Shown one piece after another: positions 50,929 through 59,745 of a stretch of DNA of 61,999 bases. Every line of letters starts with the position of its first letter. The first letter of the stretch is position 1. The translations under genes were made by a program, and so were the position numbers. The notes beneath the pieces were generated by a model. The model had not been told where the DNA came from, made no database searches, and saw only the letters and a program-made list of their open reading frames with translations. The stretch comes from an uncultured Enterocloster sp. (lineage in GTDB: Bacteria > Bacillota > Clostridia > Lachnospirales > Lachnospiraceae). Location: contig CALWQV010000005.1 of NCBI GenBank assembly GCA_944383785.1, positions 1 to 61,999 of the forward strand. The letters run 5' to 3'.

Positions 50929-52065
50929 TTACCACTTTTGCCGCTGCGTTGCCGAAGTCAGCTCCTGTCGGATCTCTTCATTTGGTATAAAGGCCCTGCG
51001 GGAGCGTTCGTCGTATCCGAGGTATCCGAGATGAATTAAACAGGTGAAAACATCATCTTTATTTCGGAAGCTGACCATATCATTTTGAAAGGAACGGATA
51101 TCAACCTCCACGGAAGCGCCTGCCAGCATTTGTATAATGTCAGTTTTAAGACCGTCAAAATTAAGATTAATAAGTGGTACAATGGCGTCGTAGGTGCCGG
51201 TTTCAGACCAATAGCTTTGAAATTTGTTCCAGGTCAGTACCTCGACAACTGCTTTAGGATTATAAACTGAATATCCTTCCAGCAAATAACCGTCGTACCA
51301 GCGTTTGACATCTTCAAAATTGGTTCCATATTTCCTGCAAGATGCTTTTACCTCATCTTCTGTAAAACCAATGTATTTAGCAAATACCCGGGCATCAATC
51401 ATAGTAAATTCTGAAAAATTATTCAAGGCTGACTGCGTCCGAATTTTTTTGATGGGAAGAATGCCGGTAAGGTAGGCGAGCTGGATGAATTTAGTAGGTT
51501 CGCTTCCCTTAAACATTCCCCGCAGGAAATTGATATATTCATCCTGGATTTTTTCGTTAGCGGCTTCGTCCCGAATTAACACGTCCCATTCGTCAATAAT
51601 CACCACAAATCGATTCCCCGAAGCATTGTGGATGCTGGAAAGAGCGCCATAGGCAGTTTTTACATAATCCAAAGGAACATGTGGATAGGCCTCTTTCAAC
51701 TCAGCAATTAGATGGTCATTTATATAAGCGACTGTAGACTCAGGCGTACCGGCATCCATCATACACCACTGAACATCCAGATGGATTAAATCGCTTTTAT
51801 TTAGATGCTGCTCAAAGCCTGGATTTTTGCTGATTTCCAGCCCGGCAAACATCTGCTTTGAGCTGCAGCCCTTACTGTAATAAGCTGTAAGCATATCGGC
51901 GGTCATTGATTTGCCAAAACGCCGGGGACGGCTGTTGCAGATCAGGGACTGATTTGTATCTAAAACGCTATTTGTATATTCAAGAAGCCCTGTTTTATCA
52001 ATATATATTTTGGAATTAAGAGCGACTTGAAACGCCCGATTGTCAGGATTTACGAATTTTCCCAT
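50929..52065 (-). CDS. AAA-ATPase-like family protein, truncated (no nuclease domain)
   Basis: The start is ATG 52065 (MGKFVNPDN), eight bases after AGGAGG. The 378-residue protein keeps the PF09820-type ATPase domain: IYIDKTGLLEYTN, P-loop SRPRRFGKSMTADM and Walker B FVVIIDEWDVLI. It ends soon after YLGYDERSRRAFIPNEEIRQEL, where relatives continue for 150 or more residues with the PD-(D/E)XK nuclease. No nuclease fragment is seen downstream, where the pheST terminator lies about 50 bases away. It is thus a truncated or ATPase-only version of the pair at 27.6-31 kb, though of a different branch. Confidence 0.85.
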   Translation of the reverse strand: MGKFVNPDNRAFQVALNSKIYIDKTGLLEYTNSVLDTNQSLICNSRPRRFGKSMTADMLTAYYSKGCSSKQMFAGLEISKNPGFEQHLNKSDLIHLDVQWCMMDAGTPESTVAYINDHLIAELKEAYPHVPLDYVKTAYGALSSIHNASGNRFVVIIDEWDVLIRDEAANEKIQDEYINFLRGMFKGSEPTKFIQLAYLTGILPIKKIRTQSALNNFSEFTMIDARVFAKYIGFTEDEVKASCRKYGTNFEDVKRWYDGYLLEGYSVYNPKAVVEVLTWNKFQSYWSETGTYDAIVPLINLNFDGLKTDIIQMLAGASVEVDIRSFQNDMVSFRNKDDVFTCLIHLGYLGYDERSRRAFIPNEEIRQELTSATQRQKW

Positions 52066-52119
52066 TACAACATCCTCCTTTGCTTCCTTAAAGCATCTTA
52101 ACAAAAAATCCCCGCCGCG

Positions 52120-53031
52120 TCAACGCTCCCCAGAAACGTCACTGGGACGCGCCGCCTCCGCCCGGTATCTGGAGGGGGAAACCCCCATCTGACGGTGGAA
52201 GAGCCGTATGAAGTAGCTGAGGTTATTGAAACCGCAGCTGAGGCTGATTTCTAAAATTTGCAGATCGGTGCTCTTTAGCAGTCCGCAGGCCTTTTCCAGC
52301 CGCAGGCTGTTGAGGCAGTTCATGGGTGTTTGACCCAAATTTTCCTTGAAAAAACGGCAAAAATAATTAGGCGTCATGTAGAAACGGGCGGAAATCTCAT
52401 CCAGCGTTAGGCGTTCTTGAAGGTGTTCCTCCATAAAGGAGAGCATCCGGCGCAGGGTTTCCATCTTTTTAACCTGCGCGGCCGTAGGGGCGGGCGGCAT
52501 TGACAGCAGGGCGTTTTCTCGGACCAAACAGCCCAGCAGCTCATAGAGCAGGGCCTTGACAAAGAGCTGACGGCCCGGAAGATCCTGCCGCTGGAGGCGG
52601 GCGAGCTTTTTTAGAAGCCTCATGGCCTCCGGCTGACAGGAATGACCCGGCTCAAGGAGCCGGGGAAAGAGGGCCGTACCTTTTAATAGAGGCAGAATCC
52701 AGGTCTGCTGGCAGTAGTCCTCCCGGCCAAAGGAGAGAAATTCCAGGGGAAATACAAAGGCGTCGTAACGCAGCCCGGTTCCCAGGCTGGTCAGGTGATG
52801 GATTTCCCTGGGATTAATAAAGAGGATGGAGCCAGGCCGGGGAAAGAGAACCTGGCCGTCGATCACCATGCGCATGGAACCTTTTTGCAGGCAGAGGATC
52901 TCCAGCTCCGGATGCCAGTGGGGGGAGACGTAGAAAGAGCCGTCCCGGTCGTCGGTGTCATATAATTCAAAAGGAAATAAAAAGGAGCCCCGGCTTTTGA
53001 TTTCCTGGGAGATAGGGGTGGAATCAGACAT
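52120..53031 (-). CDS. AraC-family transcriptional regulator
   Basis: The 303-residue protein has an N-terminal cupin sugar-sensing domain (SPHWHPELEILCLQKGSMRMVIDG, PREIHHLTS) and two helix-turn-helix units in the last 100 residues (LTLDEISARFYMTPNYFCRFFKENLGQTP and ILEISLSCGFNNLSYFIRLFHRQMGVSPSRYR). It is divergent from a GH13 glucosidase gene with 168 bases between, so it very likely activates the sugar locus in response to its substrate. A GGAGG site precedes the start. Confidence 0.94.
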   Translation of the reverse strand: MSDSTPISQEIKSRGSFLFPFELYDTDDRDGSFYVSPHWHPELEILCLQKGSMRMVIDGQVLFPRPGSILFINPREIHHLTSLGTGLRYDAFVFPLEFLSFGREDYCQQTWILPLLKGTALFPRLLEPGHSCQPEAMRLLKKLARLQRQDLPGRQLFVKALLYELLGCLVRENALLSMPPAPTAAQVKKMETLRRMLSFMEEHLQERLTLDEISARFYMTPNYFCRFFKENLGQTPMNCLNSLRLEKACGLLKSTDLQILEISLSCGFNNLSYFIRLFHRQMGVSPSRYRAEAARPSDVSGER

Positions 53032-53063
53032 AGCATGCCTCCGGATTCAGTATTGGTGGTTTT

Positions 53064-53092
53064 ATTGTACATGGGGAAGGCGGCCATGGCAA
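53064..53092 (-). promoter_or_regulatory. Promoter of the AraC-type regulator gene
   Basis: On the minus strand TTGCCA (53092-53087) and TACAAT (53069-53064) are 17 bases apart. The inverted pair TTGTAC (53065-53070) and GTACAA (53102-53107) overlaps it and could bind the regulator. The GH13 side has a TATACT (53150-53155) but no good -35, as expected for an activator-dependent promoter. Confidence 0.55.
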
Positions 53093-53199
53093 TATAAAAT
53101 CGTACAACTATTGCGGGAAAATGTGCAAGAAACAGAGAAGGTTTCCGGCTATACTATTGTTAGACAAAACGCTGAAGCAGCGAAAAAGGAGGCGCCTAT

Positions 53200-54927
53200 A
53201 TGGAGAAAAAATGGTGGCACGGAAAAACCGCCTATCAGATTTACCCCAAAAGCTTTTACGACACAAATGGAGACGGCATTGGAGATTTAAAAGGGATCAT
53301 TGAAAAGCTGGATTACTTAAAAGAGCTGGGAATCGAGATTCTGTGGATTTCCCCGGTCTATCTGTCCCCCTTCGCGGATCAGGGATACGATATCGCGGAT
53401 TACTGCGCCATTGACCCGATTTTCGGAACAATGGAGGATATGGACCGGCTGATTGCGGAGGCAAAAGCCAGAGGGATCGAGATTCTGATGGATCTGGTGG
53501 TGAATCACTGCTCCGATGAGCATCCCTGGTTCGTGGAGGCCTGCCGGAACCCGGAGGGGCCTTACGGCCAGTATTTTTACCTGCAAAAGGTGGAAGATGG
53601 AAAGCTTCCCTGCAACTGGCGGTCCTATTTTGGCGGGCCGGTGTGGGAGCGGATCGGCCAGACCGACTGGTATTACCTTCATCTGTTCCACAAAAAGCAG
53701 CCGGATTTAAACTGGGAGAACCCTAAGCTGCGCCAGGAAATTTACCGGATGATGAACTGGTGGCTGGATAAGGGCATCGCCGGCTTTCGCATCGACGCCA
53801 TCATCAATATCAAAAAGCCCCTTCCATTTCGGGACTATCCCGCGGACCGGGAGGACGGGCTCTGCGATATGGGAACCGTGTTAGAGGACGCGAAGGGGAT
53901 TATGGAATTTCTGGACGAGATGCGGGATCAGACCTTCTCTCCCCACGACGCCTTCAGCGTAGGGGAGGTGTTTAACGACCGGAAGGAAGAGCTGCCGGAC
54001 TATATCGGCGATGAGGGCTGCTTTTCCTCCATCTTTGACTTCAGCCAGACGGTGGAGGGCAAATCGCCTTTGGGATGGTATGCCTGCAAAAGGCCGGGGC
54101 CGGATGCTTATAAACGCTGCTGCTTTGAAAGCCAGAGACGTGCCCAGGGAGTGGGACTTTTTTCCAATATTATTGAGAATCATGACGAGCCAAGAGGCGT
54201 CAGCTACTATCTGCCGGACTATGCCAGAAACGTGAAAGGGAAAAAGCTTCTGGCCGCCGTGTATTTTATGCTGAAGGGACTGCCTTTCCTCTACCAGGGG
54301 CAGGAGATCGGCATGGAAAATATGGAATTTTCCTCCATTGAAGAGTTGGACGATGTAAGCAGCCGTTTCGAGTATCAGGTCTGCCTGGATGCGGGGCTGG
54401 ATGAAAGGGAGGCCATGAAGGTGATCTCCCAGTACAGCAGGGGCAATTCCCGCACGCCCTTCCAGTGGGACGACAGCGCAAACGGAGGCTTTACCACTGG
54501 AAAGCCATGGCTTTTAGTCAACCCAAACTACAGGGAAATCAACGCGGCCTCCCAGGAGCGTGACCCGGACAGCCTGCTGTCCTTCTATAAGCAGCTGATC
54601 CGCCTTCGCAAGGATCCTCAGTGGAAGGACACGGTGATCTACGGGGAAACCCTGCCAGTTTTGGAGGAAATGTCCGGACTGATGGCCTATCTGCGCAGGG
54701 GGGAGAAGCAGGAGATACTTGTTTTGGGCAATTTTAATTCCCAGGAGATAACCGTACCCTTAAAGCGTCTTGAGAAGGAAGGGATCAGCGGGGAAGCGCT
54801 GAAAGAAGCGGTCAGAGAGGGAAGAATCCTGCTAAATAACTGCGAAACCCTGTCTTTGGAGGGGGAAAGCCTCCGCCTTCAGCCTCTTCAGGCGGCGGTA
54901 ATTGGCATAATGCACAAAAACGACTGA
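53200..54927 (+). CDS. GH13 alpha-glucosidase (oligo-1,6-glucosidase type)
   Basis: The 575-residue enzyme starts at ATG 53200 after AAAGGAGG and has the GH13 regions in order: WISPVYLSPFADQGYDIADY, DLVVNHCSDEHPWF, GFRIDAI with nucleophile Asp199, VGEVFND with acid/base Glu256, and ENHDEPR with Asp329. It has no signal peptide, so it acts in the cytoplasm on imported oligosaccharides. The NxxDYxxIDPxFG and RNSRTPFQWD-like parts (here GNSRTPFQWD) place it with oligo-1,6-glucosidase, trehalose-6-phosphate and sucrose-type hydrolases. With the ABC importer next to it, isomaltose-type or sucrose-type sugars are likely. Confidence 0.93.
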   Translation: MEKKWWHGKTAYQIYPKSFYDTNGDGIGDLKGIIEKLDYLKELGIEILWISPVYLSPFADQGYDIADYCAIDPIFGTMEDMDRLIAEAKARGIEILMDLVVNHCSDEHPWFVEACRNPEGPYGQYFYLQKVEDGKLPCNWRSYFGGPVWERIGQTDWYYLHLFHKKQPDLNWENPKLRQEIYRMMNWWLDKGIAGFRIDAIINIKKPLPFRDYPADREDGLCDMGTVLEDAKGIMEFLDEMRDQTFSPHDAFSVGEVFNDRKEELPDYIGDEGCFSSIFDFSQTVEGKSPLGWYACKRPGPDAYKRCCFESQRRAQGVGLFSNIIENHDEPRGVSYYLPDYARNVKGKKLLAAVYFMLKGLPFLYQGQEIGMENMEFSSIEELDDVSSRFEYQVCLDAGLDEREAMKVISQYSRGNSRTPFQWDDSANGGFTTGKPWLLVNPNYREINAASQERDPDSLLSFYKQLIRLRKDPQWKDTVIYGETLPVLEEMSGLMAYLRRGEKQEILVLGNFNSQEITVPLKRLEKEGISGEALKEAVREGRILLNNCETLSLEGESLRLQPLQAAVIGIMHKND

Positions 54928-54964
54928 AAGAAATTGTAAAAAGTTATGAAATTGAAATTCATCC

Positions 54965-55042
54965 TTGCAAAACCAGCAACTGGGTGCTATAGTAAATTTA
55001 GTCATTGGAAACGTTACCGGAAACAGTACCGGAATTGTTTCC
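54965..55042 (+). promoter_or_regulatory. Promoter and LacI-type operators of the sugar importer
   Basis: TTGCAA (54965-54970) and TATAGT (54988-54993) are 17 bases apart with TG before the -10. Just downstream are a CG-centred near-palindrome GGAAACGTTACC (55007-55018) and the inverted repeat GGAAACA (55019-55025) with TGTTTCC (55036-55042). The motif CGTTACCGGAAAC (55012-55024) recurs inverted in the LacI-type gene promoter at 58216-58228, so the local LacI-type protein probably represses here. The first site also resembles a catabolite (cre) site at about 11 of 14 positions. Confidence 0.7.
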
Positions 55043-55117
55043 GACAATGGGAAAAGGCAAAGAAGCATGAGGCTGTTTTAAAAGACGGCCGGCTTAAAAA
55101 GAAGGAGGAGAATGAAC

Positions 55118-56446
55118 ATGAAAAAGAGATGGATTCTGGCAGCGGGGACAGCGGTTTTTGCGGCGGCAGCTTTGGCGGGGTGTTCGTCCGGCGGCTCCGC
55201 GGACGATAGCGCGGGTAAGGTGTATTACCTGAACTTTAAGCCTGAGGTAACCGACGTCTGGGAAGAGATCGCCCAGGTTTACACCGAGGAAACCGGCGTT
55301 GAGGTGAAGGTAGTAACTGCGGCGGGAGGCAATTATGAGTCCACCTTAAAGTCCGAGATTGCCAAGACCGACGCCCCCACCCTGTTTCAGATCAACGGGA
55401 CCGTAGGCTATCAGGCATGGAAGGATTACTGCCTGGATTTAAAGGATACGGACTTCTACAAATCCCTGACGGACCCGAGCCTGGCTGTTACCGGGGAGGA
55501 CGGCGGCGTGTACGGGATTCCCTACACCGTTGAGGGCTACGGGATCATCTATAACGGCGAGATCATGGACAAATATTTCGCTATGGACGGCGCCAAGGCT
55601 TCCTCCATTGACGAGATCAACAGCTTTGATACCTTAAAGGCAGTGGTGGAGGATATGCAGTCTAAAAAAGACGATCTGGGAATTAAGGGCGTGTTCGCCT
55701 CCACCTCCCTGCTTCCGGGCGAGGAGTGGAGATGGCAGACCCACCTGGCAAACCTTCCCATCAACGCGGAGTTTGAGGATCAGGGCGTGACGGACTCCGA
55801 CACTATTGAATTTACCTACAGCGACAATTTCAAGCAGATTTTTGACCTGTACCTGAACAATTCCACCACCGATCCCAAGCTCCTTGGCAGCAAGGGCGTC
55901 AATGATTCCATGGCGGAGTTCGCCCTTGGGCAGGCCGCTATGGTGCAGAACGGCAACTGGGCCTGGAGCCAGATCGCAGAGGTATCCGGCAATGTGGTAA
56001 AAGCGGACTCCATCGGCTTTATCCCCATCTACATGGGACTGGAAGGGGAGGAGAACCAGGGCCTCTGCATCGGAACTGAGAACTACTTTTCCATCAACAG
56101 CCAGGCCAGGGAGGTGGACCAGCAGGCTTCCCTTGACTTTGTAATGTGGCTGATTAATTCCGAAACCGGAAAGGATTATATGACCAACAAGCTGGGAAAT
56201 ATCGCTCCCTTTACCACCTTCGGAGATGATGAGCGGCCTTCCGATCCCCTGGCCCAGGATCTTCTTGCCTCCATGGAAAGCGGCAAGGAGTCCATTCCGT
56301 GGATCTTCACCGCATTCCCCAGCCAGACCTTTAAGGACAATTTCGGCAGCGCTCTCTTAGAGTACGCTCAGGGAACCATGGACTGGGATCAGGTAAAGGC
56401 GACGGTGATCGAGCAGTGGCAGATTGAGAAAGAGGCTGCGAAATAA
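55118..56446 (+). CDS. Sugar ABC transporter substrate-binding lipoprotein
   Basis: The start ATG 55118 is nine bases after AAGGAGG; ATG 55112 is too close to it. The 442-residue protein has a lipoprotein signal with lipobox LAGC (Cys22), a Ser/Gly spacer, and the family 1 (MalE-like) binding fold (VYYLNFKPEVTDVWEEIAQVY, KTDAPTLFQINGTVGYQAW). It captures a carbohydrate outside the membrane for the two permeases encoded next. No ATPase gene is in the locus, so a shared MsmX/UgpC-type ATPase elsewhere is likely used. Confidence 0.95.
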   Translation: MKKRWILAAGTAVFAAAALAGCSSGGSADDSAGKVYYLNFKPEVTDVWEEIAQVYTEETGVEVKVVTAAGGNYESTLKSEIAKTDAPTLFQINGTVGYQAWKDYCLDLKDTDFYKSLTDPSLAVTGEDGGVYGIPYTVEGYGIIYNGEIMDKYFAMDGAKASSIDEINSFDTLKAVVEDMQSKKDDLGIKGVFASTSLLPGEEWRWQTHLANLPINAEFEDQGVTDSDTIEFTYSDNFKQIFDLYLNNSTTDPKLLGSKGVNDSMAEFALGQAAMVQNGNWAWSQIAEVSGNVVKADSIGFIPIYMGLEGEENQGLCIGTENYFSINSQAREVDQQASLDFVMWLINSETGKDYMTNKLGNIAPFTTFGDDERPSDPLAQDLLASMESGKESIPWIFTAFPSQTFKDNFGSALLEYAQGTMDWDQVKATVIEQWQIEKEAAK

Positions 56447-56458
56447 GGAGGCTTTCTT

Positions 56459-57301
56459 ATGAATAAGTCCATGAAGAAATATTTCTTCCTGTTTGTGGGA
56501 CCTACGCTGATCGCGTTTTTCATCGCGTTTATCATCCCCTTTGTGATGGGGCTGTACCTGTCCTTCTGCGATTTTACAACCGTAACCAACGCGACCTTCG
56601 TAGGCGTGTCCAATTATGTCACCGCCTTTACCAACGCGGACTTTTTAAACGCCCTCTGGTTCACCGTCAAATTCGCGGTGGTGGCGGTGATCACCATTAA
56701 CGTATGCGGCTTTGGGCTGGCGCTGCTTTTGACCCAGAAGATCAAGGGAACCAACGTATTCCGCACCATTTTCTTCATGCCCAACCTGATCGGCGGAATC
56801 GTCCTGGGCTATATCTGGCAGACCATGATCAACGGAGTCCTGTCAAAGTTCGGCGTGACCATGCTAATCGATCCCTCCTACGGCTACTGGGGGCTGATTA
56901 TCCTGATGAACTGGCAGCTGATCGGCTATATTATGGTGATCTATATTGCGGGCCTTCAGAACGTATCGCCGGATCTGATCGAGGCGGCCAAGATCGATGG
57001 AGCCACGCCCGCCCAGATCCTGCGCAAGATCACCATTCCCATGGTTATGCCCTCCATCACCATCTGCCTGTTTCTGACTATCGCGAACTCTTTTAAGATG
57101 TTTGACCAGAACCTGGCGCTGACCGGAGGCGGGCCCTCCAAGAAGACCACCATGCTGGCCCTGGATATTTACGAAACCTTTTACGGACGCAACGGCTTTG
57201 AGGGCGTAGGCCAGGCCAAGGCAGTGGTATTCTTCGTGATCGTAACGGGAATCGCCATGGCGCAGCTGATGCTGACAAGACGCAAGGAGGTTGAAAGCTG
57301 A
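56459..57301 (+). CDS. Sugar ABC transporter permease (MalF-like)
   Basis: The 280-residue protein has six membrane helices and the ATPase-docking EAA loop (EAAKIDGATPAQILRKITIPM-type, around residue 177). This is the MalF/UgpA class of the CUT1 family. ATG 56459 follows AAGGAGG. Its TGA overlaps the ATG of the next permease (GTTGAAAGCTGATG), so the two partners are made together. Confidence 0.95.
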   Translation: MNKSMKKYFFLFVGPTLIAFFIAFIIPFVMGLYLSFCDFTTVTNATFVGVSNYVTAFTNADFLNALWFTVKFAVVAVITINVCGFGLALLLTQKIKGTNVFRTIFFMPNLIGGIVLGYIWQTMINGVLSKFGVTMLIDPSYGYWGLIILMNWQLIGYIMVIYIAGLQNVSPDLIEAAKIDGATPAQILRKITIPMVMPSITICLFLTIANSFKMFDQNLALTGGGPSKKTTMLALDIYETFYGRNGFEGVGQAKAVVFFVIVTGIAMAQLMLTRRKEVES

Positions 57302-58143
57302 TGAGCGAAACAAGAACAATCCGTCAGAACGTGATTTTTGTAATCCTGGTTGCTTTGGCCGCCCTGTTTATTTTTCCGGTGCTATTTGTGCTGATGAACT
57401 CCTTTAAGGGAAAGCTCTATATCAGCGACGCGCCCTTTGAGTTCCCTGTGGGGGAGATGTTCGCGGGGCTGGAGAACTACATTCTGGGCATTGAGAATAC
57501 CGGCTTTTTCGCGGCCTTCGGCTGGTCCGCCTTTATTACCGTGGGGTCTACGCTGGTGATTATCCTCTGTACCTCTATGACCGCCTGGTATATCACCAGA
57601 GTGAAAAGCCGCCTCACAAGCGCCCTCTACTATATGTTTGTGTTTTCCATGGTAGTGCCCTTCCAGATGGTGATGTTTACCATGTCAAAGCTTGCGGATC
57701 TGCTTCATCTGAATCACCCGGTGGGAATGATCGTCCTTTACCTGGGATTTGGAGCCGGGCTGTCGGTGTTTATGTTCTGCGGCTTTGTAAAGGCCATACC
57801 CTACGAGATTGAGGAATCCGCCATGATTGACGGCTGCAATCCGGTTCAGACTTTTTTCTCGATCGTGATGCCGATTTTAAAGCCTACGGCCATTACGGTA
57901 GCCATCCTTAACGCCATGTGGATCTGGAACGACTATCTGCTGCCATACCTGGTGATCGGCGTATCCACTCCCTATAAAACCGTTCCGGTGGCGGTGCAGT
58001 ATCTGATGGGTTCCTATGGAGCCAAGGACTACGGATCGCTGATGGCGCTGCTGGTGCTGTCCATCGTGCCGATTATCATTTTCTATCTCACCTGCCAGAA
58101 GCATATTATTGAAGGCGTGGTAGCCGGCGCGGTTAAGGGCTGA
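57301..58143 (+). CDS. Sugar ABC transporter permease (MalG-like)
   Basis: The 280-residue partner has six helices, a docking loop (IEESAMIDGCNPVQTFFSIVMP) and the C-terminal signature of CUT1 permeases (CQKHIIEGVVAGAVKG). It forms a heterodimeric channel with the MalF-like protein. It is the last gene of the transport operon, followed by a terminator. Confidence 0.95.
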   Translation: MSETRTIRQNVIFVILVALAALFIFPVLFVLMNSFKGKLYISDAPFEFPVGEMFAGLENYILGIENTGFFAAFGWSAFITVGSTLVIILCTSMTAWYITRVKSRLTSALYYMFVFSMVVPFQMVMFTMSKLADLLHLNHPVGMIVLYLGFGAGLSVFMFCGFVKAIPYEIEESAMIDGCNPVQTFFSIVMPILKPTAITVAILNAMWIWNDYLLPYLVIGVSTPYKTVPVAVQYLMGSYGAKDYGSLMALLVLSIVPIIIFYLTCQKHIIEGVVAGAVKG

Positions 58144-58166
58144 AAAGCGTTTATTTCTTTCCTATG

Positions 58167-58197
58167 CGGGATGCTCATTGGGGGCGTCCCGTTTTTT
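58167..58197 (+). terminator. Rho-independent terminator of the sugar importer operon
   Basis: CGGGATGC (58167-58174) pairs with GCGTCCCG (58184-58191), with one G-U pair, followed by six T. Confidence 0.85.
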
Positions 58198-58209
58198 AAA
58201 AGATTTTCC

Positions 58210-58258
58210 GGAATCGTTTTCGGTAACGGTTGCGGAGCCGGAGGAATCTTGATATACT
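58210..58258 (+). promoter_or_regulatory. Promoter and operator of the LacI-type gene
   Basis: TTGCGG (58230-58235) and TATACT (58253-58258) are 17 bases apart. Upstream and over the -35 lie GGAATCGTTTTC (58210-58221) and GTTTTCGGTAACG (58216-58228). The latter is the reverse complement of CGTTACCGAAAAC, differing by one base from the motif before the binding-protein gene. This suggests autorepression. Confidence 0.65.
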
Positions 58259-58285
58259 TGAATGATCAGACGAGGAGGAAATGAT

Positions 58286-59320
58286 ATGGAGCCTTTTACG
58301 ATTAAGGATGTGGCAAGAATCTGCGGCGTGGGAGTCAGCACCGTTTCCCGGGCCATCAATAACCACCCGGATATTAATCCCCAGACCCGGCAGAAGATCA
58401 TGGAAGTGATTGAGGAAAACGGCTATATTCCCAACAACAGCGCCCGGAATTTAAAAAGAAGCGAATCAAAAACCATTGCTGTTCTGATCCGCGGCATCAC
58501 CAACCCCTTCTTTCAGGGGATGATCAAGACCATTGAACAGATTACGGAGCGCCGCCGCTACGGCTTCCTTCTTCAGCAGGTAGACGAGGAAAATGACGAG
58601 ATCGAGGCCGCCCTGGAGCTGGAGAAGGAGAAGAAGCCCTGCGGCATCGTATTTCTAGGGGGCACCTACAGCCACAAGGAGGCCAAGGTGCGCCAGCTGA
58701 AAGCGCCCTTTGTGGTATGCACCATTACCCTGGGGCCGGAGGTGGACCGCTCTCTTTATTCCTCCGTAGCAATCGATGATGTGAGGGCCGGATATGAGAT
58801 GACCTCTTATTTGATCTCCATGGGCCATCGGCGGATCGCTATGGCGGCGGCCTGGAAGGAGGATATGGCCATTGGCCGCATGCGCCTGGAGGGGTACTGC
58901 AAGGCCCTTGAGGATCACGGGATTCCCATAGATCCGGAGCTGATCCTCTATACGGAAAAGGGGCAGGACGCCTATTCGATGGCAAACGGCTATCAGGTGG
59001 CCGCCCGGTTTATCAGGTCCGGAAAGGAGGCCACCGCATTTCTCGTCATTTCGGATAACGCGGCCTTTGGCGTCTGCAAGGCCATTCGGGATGCGGGGAA
59101 AACGGTTCCCGGCGATTACTCCGTGGCAAGCTTTGACGGCATCGAGATGGCTTCCTATTATAATCCGTCCCTTACCACCATGAAGCAGCCCTGCGATGAG
59201 ATGGCGAAGGAGGCCATGGATATTCTGATGGAGCGCATTGACGGATTCGGGGAGAATGAGCACCGGATTTTTAAAGCCCAGCTGACAGTGGGAGAGTCGG
59301 TGCGGAATATCCAGATTTAG
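58286..59320 (+). CDS. LacI-family transcriptional regulator
   Basis: The 344-residue protein starts at ATG 58286, six bases after GAGGAGG; the longer frame from 58262 overlaps that site. The N-terminal helix-turn-helix is FTIKDVARICGVGVSTVSRAINNHPDINPQTRQK, split here across the two helices. The hinge and periplasmic-binding-like domain follow (VLIRGITNPFFQGMIKTIEQ, SVASFDGIEMASYYNPSLTTMKQP). It probably senses a sugar and represses the importer operon and itself through the shared CGTTACCG motif. Confidence 0.95.
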   Translation: MEPFTIKDVARICGVGVSTVSRAINNHPDINPQTRQKIMEVIEENGYIPNNSARNLKRSESKTIAVLIRGITNPFFQGMIKTIEQITERRRYGFLLQQVDEENDEIEAALELEKEKKPCGIVFLGGTYSHKEAKVRQLKAPFVVCTITLGPEVDRSLYSSVAIDDVRAGYEMTSYLISMGHRRIAMAAAWKEDMAIGRMRLEGYCKALEDHGIPIDPELILYTEKGQDAYSMANGYQVAARFIRSGKEATAFLVISDNAAFGVCKAIRDAGKTVPGDYSVASFDGIEMASYYNPSLTTMKQPCDEMAKEAMDILMERIDGFGENEHRIFKAQLTVGESVRNIQI

Positions 59321-59468
59321 GCAAAAGTGGGGGATCAGGACAAAAATCGACAAATTTCTTTGCCGAAAGAAAACCCCGGAAAATCCTTTGTTTTCGTTGC
59401 GGGTGGTTTACATAAATAATGACCCGGTTAAGAACAGCGTAACAAACCGATTTATTATTTAACAATAA

Positions 59469-59496
59469 TGTAACAAAAATGTAAAAATTATATAGT
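59469..59496 (+). promoter_or_regulatory. WalR-like box with -10 upstream of the cell-wall hydrolase gene
   Basis: TGTAACAAAAATGTAAA (59469-59485) fits the WalR (YycF) consensus TGTWAH-N5-TGTWAH exactly. A TATAGT -10 (59491-59496) follows five bases later. A half-matching second copy (TGTAAC then AAAAA then TATGAA) is at 59586-59602. The 425-base region 59321-59745 holds no gene; it is A/T-rich and contains these sites, a second promoter and a GAAGCGT/ACGCTTC leader stem (59701-59722). Confidence 0.55.
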
Positions 59497-59609
59497 GATA
59501 ACTGCTGGAAAATACGAAAATACGAAGCGAAATACAGACAATAATCACAATAATAAAATGTGATTATTACAAAACAGGAAAAAATGTAACAAAAATATGA
59601 AACCGCCAT

Positions 59610-59638
59610 TGACACAGATTCCCTGTCTCTCTATAATA
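59610..59638 (+). promoter_or_regulatory. Consensus promoter of the cell-wall hydrolase gene
   Basis: TTGACA (59610-59615) and TATAAT (59633-59638) are perfect consensus elements with 17-base spacing, about 108 bases before the start codon. Confidence 0.85.
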
Positions 59639-59745
59639 ACCGGTACATCCCCGGGAAAAAGGACAAAAGTGGGGCTTCATCCCAATTTTGCTCAAAATCT
59701 GAAGCGTCGGCTAAAACGCTTCAAAGAGAGAAAAGAGGAGTATGT

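Noticed and set aside
55007-55020. CcpA catabolite-repression (cre) site as the main operator
   Set aside because: It matches the cre consensus only partly, and the motif is better explained by sharing with the local LacI-type promoter; cre function remains possible.
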